Source: Pseudomonas tumuqii
GTDB taxonomy: Bacteria; Pseudomonadota; Gammaproteobacteria; Pseudomonadales; Pseudomonadaceae
Assembly: GCF_013184545.1 (NCBI RefSeq)
Contig: NZ_JAAOJA010000010.1
Location: 152,354 to 216,353 of the forward strand
Length of the DNA stretch: 64,000 bases
Reading direction: 5' to 3'
Below are positions 50,078-57,080 of the stretch, piece after piece. Below the pieces are notes generated by a model. That model saw only the letters and a program-made list of their open reading frames with translations, searched no databases and had not been told where the DNA came from. The translations under genes and the position numbers were made by a program. Within the stretch, counting starts at the first letter, position 1. Each line of letters starts with the position of its first letter.

Positions 50078-51442
50078 TCAGGCCTGGGTCAGGTACCAGC
50101 GCCAATCCTGCTCGCCGACCTCGGCCATGAACTGGCGGTACTCGGCGCGCTTGATTGCCAGGTAGACCTTGAGAAACTCCTGACCCAGGGCTTCACGCGC
50201 CCAGGTGGAGCACTCCAGCGCCTGGATCGAGGTCAGCCAGTCGGTGGGCAGCAACTCCTTGGCCTGGGCATAGCCGTTGCCCTCGATCGGTGCGCCCGGA
50301 TCGAGCTGCTCGCGGATGCCGCGGTGGATACCGGCGAGGATCGCCGCAGCGGCCAGATAAGGGTTGGCATCGGCGCCGCAGATGCGGTGCTCGATATGCC
50401 GGGTATTGGCCGGCCCACCGGGCACGCGCAGGCTCACGGTGCGGTTATCGACGCCCCAGGTCGGCGCCAGCGGCGCGTAGCTGTTGGCCTGGAAGCGCCG
50501 GTAGGAGTTGGCGTTGGGGCAGAACAGCAACAGCGAGTCGAGCAGGCTCGCCAGCATGCCCGCGACCGCCTGGCCCAGCAGCGGCGTGCCGGCCGGTTGC
50601 TCGCTGGCGAACAGGTTGCGACCCTGCGCGTCGGCCAGGCTGACATGCATGTGCATGCCGGTGCCGGCCAGGTGGTCGAACGGCTTGGCCATGAAACAGG
50701 CCTGCATCCCGTGCTGGTGCGCCACGCCCTTGACCAGGCGCTTGTAGCGCACCGCCTGATCCATGGCCAGCAACGCGTCGCCATGCTCCAGGGTGATTTC
50801 CACCTGGCCCGGGGCGTATTCGGAAATCGCCGTGCGCGCCGGAATGCCCTGCAGCGTGCAGGCGGCGTAGAGGTCGGCGAGGAAGGGTTCGATCTGCTCC
50901 AGCTCGCGCAGGCCATAGACCTGGGTGCTGCGCGGACGGCCGCCATCCCGGTCGAGCGCCGGCTGCGGCCGGCCCTGGTGGTCGCGCTGCTGGTCGAGCA
51001 GGTAGAACTCCAGCTCGCAGGCCATCACCGGGTGGTAACCCTCGGCCTTGAGCGCATCGATCACCCGCGTCAGCAGGTGCCGCGGGTCGGCGACGGTGGC
51101 CGGCATGCCTTCGCTGGGGTGCATGCAGACCTGCACCGCGGCGGTGGGGATCTGCCGCCAGGGCATGCGGGTCAGGCTGCCGGCCAGCGGGTAGGCGCGG
51201 CAGTCGATATCGCCAACCTCCCAGACCAGCCCGGTGTCCTCGACGTCGTCGCCGTTGATGCTCAGGCCGAGGATGGTGCTCGGCAGCGGCCGGCCGCTGG
51301 CATAGACGGCGAGCAGCTCGTCGCGATGGAGCAATTTGCCGCGCGGCACGCCATTGGCGTCGAGGATGAACAGCTCGAACAGGTCGATATCGGGGTTTTG
51401 CGCCAGGAATTCCTGGGCATCTTGCACGGAGGCGAATGGCAT
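50078..51442 (-). CDS. glutamine-synthetase-like gamma-glutamyl-amine ligase, third complete copy
   Basis: 454 aa. GS signatures: CELEFYLLD, YAPGQVEITLEHG, GTGMHMHVSL, NSYRRFQ and IEHRICGADANPYLAAA. The opening DLFELFILDANGVPRGKLL is the amine-ligase type. It pairs with the FAD oxidase downstream to make an entry module for an amine. ATG 51442 follows GGAGGC. It lies 91 bp downstream of a small ORF ending in a hairpin, which may act as an attenuator. Confidence 0.88.
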   Translation of the reverse strand: MPFASVQDAQEFLAQNPDIDLFELFILDANGVPRGKLLHRDELLAVYASGRPLPSTILGLSINGDDVEDTGLVWEVGDIDCRAYPLAGSLTRMPWRQIPTAAVQVCMHPSEGMPATVADPRHLLTRVIDALKAEGYHPVMACELEFYLLDQQRDHQGRPQPALDRDGGRPRSTQVYGLRELEQIEPFLADLYAACTLQGIPARTAISEYAPGQVEITLEHGDALLAMDQAVRYKRLVKGVAHQHGMQACFMAKPFDHLAGTGMHMHVSLADAQGRNLFASEQPAGTPLLGQAVAGMLASLLDSLLLFCPNANSYRRFQANSYAPLAPTWGVDNRTVSLRVPGGPANTRHIEHRICGADANPYLAAAAILAGIHRGIREQLDPGAPIEGNGYAQAKELLPTDWLTSIQALECSTWAREALGQEFLKVYLAIKRAEYRQFMAEVGEQDWRWYLTQA

Positions 51443-51506
51443 GGGGCTCTCGTTAGCGCCAAGGGCGCACGTCCGGCCGGTGGCGGCAGGACACAATCAT
51501 CGGAAG

Positions 51507-51526
51507 GGCCGCACGCGGGTGCGGCC
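51507..51526 (-). terminator. hairpin between small ORF and GS-like gene
   Basis: GGCCGCAC / GTGCGGCC stem of 8 bp with a GCGG loop, 7 bp beyond the small ORF's stop and 65 bp before the GS-like start. It could terminate or attenuate transcription. No T-tract is obvious. Confidence 0.45.
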
Positions 51527-51533
51527 GACTTAT

Positions 51534-51707
51534 TCAGACTAGAACGAAAGCGCTATCCGGTGGGCGGGCATGACGGCAATGCCATAGCGCCCAGAACGCA
51601 AGGATTTCAGGCAGCAGCGGGTTGAGCCGATCGACGCCGAAGAACAACCGTTCCCGTCGCGACGGAAAGAACAGGGGCCGAAACAGGCAACTCAGGGGCG
51701 AACTCAT
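51534..51707 (-). CDS. small hypothetical ORF upstream of the GS-like gene
   Basis: A 57-codon ORF, MSSPLSCLFRPLFFPSRRER onward, hydrophobic in places and ending HARPPDSAFVLV. I recognise no family. The SD is weak (GAG about 9 nt upstream). Immediately downstream is a GC hairpin, so it may be a leader rather than a stable protein. It could also be spurious. The region 51708-51797 holds the promoter, including a CAGTCA-GTTA-TGACTG palindrome at 51758-51773. Confidence 0.3.
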   Translation of the reverse strand: MSSPLSCLFRPLFFPSRRERLFFGVDRLNPLLPEILAFWALWHCRHARPPDSAFVLV

Positions 51708-51757
51708 GGGCTGAGACTCGCATGCTGGCAAGCAGGGGTTAAATCTGAATTTTCACA

Positions 51758-51773
51758 CAGTCAGTTATGACTG
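51758..51773. promoter_or_regulatory. 6-bp inverted repeat in the promoter of the GS/oxidase pair
   Basis: CAGTCA and TGACTG with a GTTA spacer, in the AT-richer stretch between the lipoprotein stop and the small ORF start. Candidate operator; no regulator assigned. Confidence 0.35.
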
Positions 51774-51797
51774 GACTAAACAGTCCTCGGCTTGGCC

Positions 51798-52814
51798 CTA
51801 GTCGACGCTGGCGCCCCAGCGCGGCTGCTCTGGCCGCGCTGGTTCGAGTTTGATCGGCGCAGAGCGGAGCAGACCGTCCTCGATCTGCCCGGACAGGTGA
51901 TGGACCCCGGCGAGCACGCCGCGGTCGGGACTGCGCATCAGCTCGAGCCACTCCTCGTCGAAGGCGGCATTGAGATTCTTGCGCAGCAGCGCTTCCGTTT
52001 CCGGTCGCTCGTTCGCCCGGGCGATGGCCGTGAAAACCGCCACGCCGATGGAAATCACCGCACCGCCGCCGCCCCCGACTATCGCCGAGACTCCGCTGGC
52101 GGCGCCGCGGGTGGCGAGATCGTCCACCAGCCGCTCGCTGGTTCGTTGCGCCACCGACGAAATGCCCGGGTCCGTCGACCAGTCGCCCAGGCCTCCGGGG
52201 GTGGTGCGGATGCGTTTGATCAGGGCCCGATAGGCCGGCAGCCTGTCGAGCGGGTCGGCGTGCACGACCTGGTAGAGCGAGGCGCCGGGGGCAAGCGCAA
52301 TCGCCGGAATCTCCTTGAGGCGCTGGTCGAACTGTTCCCGTGGTACGCCATGGCGCGGCCCGATACCCTGCAGCCGATGGTCGAGTTGACGGACGTAGAG
52401 CCCGGTCGTGCGCTGCATGATCTGCTCCGGGCTGGTCTCCTCGGCGACCGGCTCCAGCACGCGATCCTGGTACTTCTCCTGCAGATAGAGAGCCAGCCGG
52501 TTGACGGTCGGATCCTTCTCGCCTCCGGCACTCAGCTTGTACCAGGACACTTTCATGCTCAGCCATTGCTGGGTCCAGTAGCTGGAAAACCACGGAATGA
52601 ACGCGTCGTCGGTTTGCCGGTAAACCAGATCCATCCAGCGCTGCATGTCCTTCAGGGCATGCGCTCTGGCCTGCTCCGAGGCGGCCCGCGATGCCGCGGC
52701 GATGTCGCGGTCGACCTGCCGCCAGGTGCTCGCGGCAACCTGCACCGGCGGGTCGCTGGCACAACCCGCCAGCGCCAGCAGCCAGACAATGCTCAAGACA
52801 CGCAGATTCGGCAT
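51798..52814 (-). CDS. uncharacterised lipoprotein
   Basis: 338 aa with a lipoprotein signal (VLSIVWLLALAGC at the start, lipobox LAGC). After +1 Cys there is a long, mostly helical segment. A Gly-Ala-rich hydrophobic run (GVSAIVGGGGGAVISIGVAVFTAIA, positions about 250-275) may insert into or lie on a membrane. I recognise no domain. The Ala/Ser after the Cys suggests outer-membrane sorting. ATG 52814 is chosen because it directly precedes the signal; longer frames upstream lack signal character. It lies near a long degenerate repeat upstream. Confidence 0.72.
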   Translation of the reverse strand: MPNLRVLSIVWLLALAGCASDPPVQVAASTWRQVDRDIAAASRAASEQARAHALKDMQRWMDLVYRQTDDAFIPWFSSYWTQQWLSMKVSWYKLSAGGEKDPTVNRLALYLQEKYQDRVLEPVAEETSPEQIMQRTTGLYVRQLDHRLQGIGPRHGVPREQFDQRLKEIPAIALAPGASLYQVVHADPLDRLPAYRALIKRIRTTPGGLGDWSTDPGISSVAQRTSERLVDDLATRGAASGVSAIVGGGGGAVISIGVAVFTAIARANERPETEALLRKNLNAAFDEEWLELMRSPDRGVLAGVHHLSGQIEDGLLRSAPIKLEPARPEQPRWGASVD

Positions 52815-53084
52815 CCGCAGCCTGCGCGGCAACACTTCACGCGCCAACGCACAGGTCGCCGTCGAGCCTCTTGCGCTGCTCATGGATCTGCTGCCCCGCA
52901 GCCCTCGGCGAGCTGCCGTCTTTCCCCTGACTAGCTGCCATGACGCCTGCGCAGCGTTGCCAGCCCCCGCTCCAACGGAACGTCCAGCACGTCCGACTCT
53001 GGTGTTTTGAGTATAGGTGCCGGAAAGGAGATTTTCGTCGGGCTGCCCGGCGGCAGCCGGCCAACTGCGCGCAGGTTCAAGGCT
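52815..53084. other. gene-free stretch upstream of the lipoprotein
   Basis: No gene with coding character. Contains the presumptive lipoprotein promoter near 53010-53030 (TTGAG...TATAGG on one strand, weak). Nothing else recognised. Confidence 0.4.
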
Positions 53085-53331
53085 CAGCGGTTGGGAAATA
53101 TCGAGCGCCCTAGCGCGACCATCATTCCCGGCGCGCAACGCGCAGATCCTGTGTTGCTGCGCAAGCCTCGCAGGACGTAGAAATCGTAGGAGCGGCGGCG
53201 CCTAGCCCATGCCCGCGATGCTTTGTGCAGGCCCGTAGCCGGATGCAATCCGGGCTACACAAGAATGCTGCCCACTCGGCTTAAGTGAACAGCGTCGCCG
53301 CAGCAGGCGAGCGTTGTTTCACAAGCTCTCA
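53085..53331. repeat. long degenerate copy of the TIR repeat with nested REP hairpin
   Basis: The left end CAGCGGTTGGGAAATATCGAGCGCC aligns with the left end of the 33601-33780 element; the right end GCGAGCGTTGTTTCACAAGCTCT matches its right end. Inside, GTAGCC...GCTAC at 53235-53258 is a REP hairpin also present near 3950. The right end supplies the last codons of the MCP gene. Confidence 0.6.
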
Positions 53332-54890
53332 GGCTTGTAACCCAGGCGCAGGCCGCCCCAGTGACGGCCCTGCACTCGAATGGGCACGGACAGGTCGTGC
53401 ATCAGTTCGCCGGTATCGCGCATGTAGGTTTGCAGCAGCAAGCGCTGCTGATGGCTGCCGCAGCGGATGCCGGTGCGGTCGTTGAACAGGCGCTTGCTGC
53501 GGCTCTTCGCCGTGTCGCGCACGCGGTCGCCGCTGGGCGGGTGGTTGAAGGCGTTGTTGTGGGTCGGCACATAGCCTTCCGGGGTGCTGACGATGGCGAA
53601 CACCAACCCTTCGTGACGCGCCAGCAACGGCTCCTGCAGCGTCGGCAAGACCTGATCGGCATAACTGTCGAAGCGGGTCTTGTACTTGGCCGGGAAGCTG
53701 CCGGGAATCGGCTGATAGTGACGGTCGAAGAGGTCGTCGAGGCCGACCCGGCCGGCCTGGATGTCGGCCTCGAACTGGGCGGCAATGCTCGCGGCGCCCT
53801 CGCGGGCGAGGTCATAGATGCGCTGGTGGTAATCGTCCAGGCCCACTTCGGCGAGCTGTTCGCTGACGGTTTCCGCCTGGCCGACCAGTTGCCCGGCAGC
53901 CTCGCCCAGCTGGCGGGTCTGGGTCTCGCTGGCACGCACGTCGCCGCGCAATTGCTCGACGGCAACGAACAGGCTGGCCAGGCGCTCGTGATTGCTCGCC
54001 GAGCCGGCGCTGATCTGCGCCACCTGATCTTCCACATCCACGGCCAGGTCGGCGATGCCGTGCAACTGTCCGCCGGTCTCCTCGATCTGCCGGGCGGCCT
54101 GATCCAGTTCGCTGGCCTGTTCCTGGATATGCGCCACCACCGCCGAACTCTGCTGGCGGATGTCGCTGACCATCTGGCCGACTTCTTCGGTGGCCGTGGC
54201 GGTGCGTGCGGCGAGGTTGCGCACCTCGTCGGCGACCACCGCGAAACCGCGACCCTGCTCACCGGCGCGCGCCGCTTCGATGGCGGCATTGAGCGCCAGC
54301 AGGTTGGTCTGGCTAGCGATCGACTGGATCACCTGGGTAACCTGCTCGATCTGTTCGGTACGGCTGCTCAGGCCGTCGATCAATTCGCGACTGGCCGCCG
54401 TCTGTGCGCTCAGGCGCTGCATGCGGGCAATCGCCTGGAGCAACGCCTGCTGGCCGTCGGCACTGCTCTGGCGCACGGTCTGCGCAGACTTCAGGGTCTG
54501 TTCGGCACGCCGGGCGCTGTCCTGCTCGGTGTGGGTGATGGCATTGGCACCCTGGCTGATCTGCTCGACCGCGAGCAGCTGCGACTTCAGCTTTTCGGCC
54601 AATTGCTGCACTGCATGTGCCACCTGGGCGGCGGACAAGGCGTTATGGCAGGTGTGCTGGGACAGGCTTTGGCTCAGCTCACTGAAGTCCACGGTCGCCG
54701 CACGGTTGGCCGCCGCAGCGTCGTCCCCGCGCCGCCAGGGACCGAACCAGGGCCACAGGGCCAGCAGCAGCAACAGGGCAATGCTCAGGTAGCCGGACAG
54801 CTGGAATTGCTCAACGGCGACGATCAAGGCGACCAACCCGAGCACGTGCATTACGCAGGCGGTGGGGGAGCGGGTAACGGCAGAGCGCAT
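53319..54890 (-). CDS. methyl-accepting chemotaxis protein with C-terminal sensor-like region
   Basis: 523 aa from ATG 54890 (GAGG SD; ATG 54902 four codons earlier is also possible). Two close N-terminal hydrophobic segments (HVLGLVALIVAVEQF and SIALLLLLALWPWFG) anchor it. The methyl-accepting coiled coil follows with the conserved hairpin (QTNLLALNAAIEAARAGE, VVADEVRNLA). After the signalling domain there is a 150-residue region (FDRHYQPIPGSFP... RDTGELMHDLSVPI... HWGGLRLGY) that looks like a sensor, so its topology is reversed relative to classic MCPs. The last residues (ESL) are encoded by the TIR repeat. Confidence 0.85.
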   Translation of the reverse strand: MRSAVTRSPTACVMHVLGLVALIVAVEQFQLSGYLSIALLLLLALWPWFGPWRRGDDAAAANRAATVDFSELSQSLSQHTCHNALSAAQVAHAVQQLAEKLKSQLLAVEQISQGANAITHTEQDSARRAEQTLKSAQTVRQSSADGQQALLQAIARMQRLSAQTAASRELIDGLSSRTEQIEQVTQVIQSIASQTNLLALNAAIEAARAGEQGRGFAVVADEVRNLAARTATATEEVGQMVSDIRQQSSAVVAHIQEQASELDQAARQIEETGGQLHGIADLAVDVEDQVAQISAGSASNHERLASLFVAVEQLRGDVRASETQTRQLGEAAGQLVGQAETVSEQLAEVGLDDYHQRIYDLAREGAASIAAQFEADIQAGRVGLDDLFDRHYQPIPGSFPAKYKTRFDSYADQVLPTLQEPLLARHEGLVFAIVSTPEGYVPTHNNAFNHPPSGDRVRDTAKSRSKRLFNDRTGIRCGSHQQRLLLQTYMRDTGELMHDLSVPIRVQGRHWGGLRLGYKPESL

Positions 54891-55144
54891 GACGGACCTC
54901 ATAGTTTTTATTCTGGCGAAACCAGAGCCAACTGCATCCTTACTCACGCAGCTCGCGCACCTGCTGCTCAAGCGTCTGAGCCGTGCGCGCAATGCAGGCG
55001 AATCACTCGCCTGTTCACTGAGTCGGCAGGTGCGCGATTATCTGAAGGGCAAGCATCGGCCCGCCTCGGCAACCGCCCTGCGCAGCGGAGGTTGATTCGA
55101 TCATTCAACGCCGGGTTAGACCATGGCACTTTGGTCGCACACGG

Positions 55145-56221
55145 CTAACCGGAAAGGCGATGGCGCTGGATAAACCCGCGGTCGAGGTAATCCTTCCAGC
55201 GGCCGAACAACTGCCCGCCAGCGCTGCAGTCGCGCCAACTGAGCAAGGCGCCGCCATCGCCGGTGGCGAGCAGCGCCAGACTTTGCCGTTGCGCGCGATA
55301 GTCACGCAGCGGCAAGCCACGCAACGCCGCGTTGAGATTGGCCGCCAGTACCGGTGCCTGGCGCACCGAATAGACCCCGCTCTTGCGCGCACCGGGCAGG
55401 CTGGCGCAATCGCCGACGGCGAAGATGTGCGGGTGGGAAAGGCTTTGCAGGGTCGCCGCGATCTGCACGAAGCCGTCTGCATCGCTGTCCAGACCGCTCT
55501 GCGCCAGCCAGGGCAAGGCCTGCGCGCCACTGGCCAGAAGCAGGCGCTGGCCGCGCCAGACCGGCGCCTCACCGCTGACCAGGCAGTCGTCGTCGATGCG
55601 GCTGATCGGGCAGTCTTCGCGCACCCGCACGCCGCGCTGGCGCAAAAGACCGAGGGCACGCATGCGCAGGCCGGCCGAGTGCCCGGCCAGCAGGGGCCCG
55701 CGGCAGAACAGCGCCAACTGCGGCACCTGGTCGGCCAGGGCCAGGGCCAATTCGACCCCGGCCGCACCACCGCCGAGAATCGCCATGGGCTGCGGATCCG
55801 CCTGCCAGCGTTGCCAACCGGCGAGAAAGTCGGCGAAGGGCTTCACCGCCAGCACCTGCATGCCAGCCCCCGCTTGCGGCGGGCGGAAAACTTGCGCGCC
55901 GACATTCAGCGCCAGCCAATCGGCATTCAGGCCACGGCCATCGCTCAGTTGCACCTGTTGCTGCGCGGCCGACAGCGCCTCGACCTGGCCGACAATCAGC
56001 TCGACCTTGGCCGCCCGGCACAGCGGCGCCAGCTCGATCTGGCAATCCGCCGCAGCGTAGCGGCCGGCCAGCAAGCCCGGCAACATCCCGGAATACCACG
56101 CCTCGTGCCCGGCACTGAGCAGGGCGATGCGCCCAGGCGGTCGCTCGAGCCGCGCCCAGCGGCGCAATACGCCGAGGTGGGCATGGCCGGCACCGATCAA
56201 TAGCAGGTCATAGTGGTTCAT
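55145..56221 (-). CDS. NAD(P)/FAD oxidoreductase of the NDH/SelD-N type
   Basis: 358 aa. Two Rossmann motifs: LLLIGAGHAHLGVLRR (7-22) and MAILGGGAAGVELALALAD (about 149-167), with a C-terminal AVGDCAS motif before GVYSVRQAPVLAANL. The His-containing GAGHAH start is characteristic of flavoproteins that are fused to selenide,water dikinase in some bacteria; here no SelD domain is attached. The likely reaction is a flavin-dependent reductase or dehydrogenase. It lies downstream of the DUF3047 gene after a repeat and is oriented with the ArsS-like cluster. Confidence 0.8.
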   Translation of the reverse strand: MNHYDLLLIGAGHAHLGVLRRWARLERPPGRIALLSAGHEAWYSGMLPGLLAGRYAAADCQIELAPLCRAAKVELIVGQVEALSAAQQQVQLSDGRGLNADWLALNVGAQVFRPPQAGAGMQVLAVKPFADFLAGWQRWQADPQPMAILGGGAAGVELALALADQVPQLALFCRGPLLAGHSAGLRMRALGLLRQRGVRVREDCPISRIDDDCLVSGEAPVWRGQRLLLASGAQALPWLAQSGLDSDADGFVQIAATLQSLSHPHIFAVGDCASLPGARKSGVYSVRQAPVLAANLNAALRGLPLRDYRAQRQSLALLATGDGGALLSWRDCSAGGQLFGRWKDYLDRGFIQRHRLSG

Positions 56222-56320
56222 CGAGCCGAGGTTTCCATTGATTTACGGCTGAAACAGTAGCGCATGGTAAAGACTAAGCGCCTGGTCTGTCGCCGGCAGA
56301 TACAGGCGCTAACGGATTTA

Positions 56321-56371
56321 GGGATTGTGCAAATATCGAACGCCGTAGCGAGCGTTTCTTCACCAGCTCTC
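56321..56371. repeat. short complete TIR-family repeat at the DUF3047 stop codon
   Basis: GGATTGTGCAAATATCGAACGCCGTAG and the inverse-complementary right end GCGTTTCTTCACCAGCTCT fold into a 50-nt hairpin. The right end overlaps the DUF3047 TGA (56370-56372). This seems to be the minimal form of the 180-bp element. Confidence 0.7.
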
Positions 56372-57080
56372 AGGGTTCGACCTGCAATTGCGCCGTGGCG
56401 AAATAGCTCTCGACACGCTCGCCGGTGTTGTCGCTGTCCGCGGCGAACACCACGCCGAGAATGCGCCGCGGTGCGCTGCCGAAGGCGGCGATGGCATCGG
56501 CGCGCAGGTCGCGACGCTCCTCCAGCCATTGCCCGAGCGGCGCCTGCGGCCCGCGCAGCACCAGCATCTCCACGGTTTCGCTGTAGGCGCTGCGGGCATG
56601 GCTGCCGGGCGGCTTGCGGTTGTCCCAGACGTAGCTGAGGGTCGCGGCCGGCAGCTGCGGGTCGTAGAAGGTGCGCGCCAGGCGCAGCTTCTGCCGGGTC
56701 AGGAACGGCAGACTGGCCAGTGGGTAATCCAGCAGCACATAGACCCGCGCGGCATAGTCGTCGCCCTCGCGGGTGGCGAAGCGCGCCTGCTCCAACTTCC
56801 GTTCGGTGCGCCATTGCCAGCTCAGCTGCCAGGGCTGTTCGCCCGGCAGATCGAGCGGATGCAGCAGGCCACCGGCGGCGGCGTCAGCCTCGATGCGCAG
56901 GACCATCCGCCCGTCTTGCTCGACCAGGCTGCGCGCGGAGGGTTTGAGCTTGGGGATATCCGCCAGCCGCCAGGGCGCCGACCATTCGCCCGTTGGCGGA
57001 CCATCAGCCCAGGGCGTCAGTTGATTGTCGGCATGCACCAGCGGAGCCAGCGCCAACATGGCGATCAGTAATCCTCGCAT
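56370..57080 (-). CDS. exported DUF3047 protein
   Basis: 236 aa with signal peptide (LLIAMLALAPLVHA-DN). The remainder is a beta-rich DUF3047 fold; conserved pieces are LRIEADAAAGGLLHP, LSWQWRTER, DYAARVYVLLDYP and YSETVEMLVLRG. Function unknown. The start ATG overlaps the stop of the upstream fusion gene (TGATG), so it is translationally coupled to it. The export signal suggests a periplasmic role linked to the membrane reductase. Confidence 0.8.
   Translation of the reverse strand: MRGLLIAMLALAPLVHADNQLTPWADGPPTGEWSAPWRLADIPKLKPSARSLVEQDGRMVLRIEADAAAGGLLHPLDLPGEQPWQLSWQWRTERKLEQARFATREGDDYAARVYVLLDYPLASLPFLTRQKLRLARTFYDPQLPAATLSYVWDNRKPPGSHARSAYSETVEMLVLRGPQAPLGQWLEERRDLRADAIAAFGSAPRRILGVVFAADSDNTGERVESYFATAQLQVEP

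Noticed and set aside
55145..56221. Selenide, water dikinase (SelD)
   Set aside because: Only the flavoprotein half resembles the N-terminal part of SelD fusions; no dikinase domain follows in frame.
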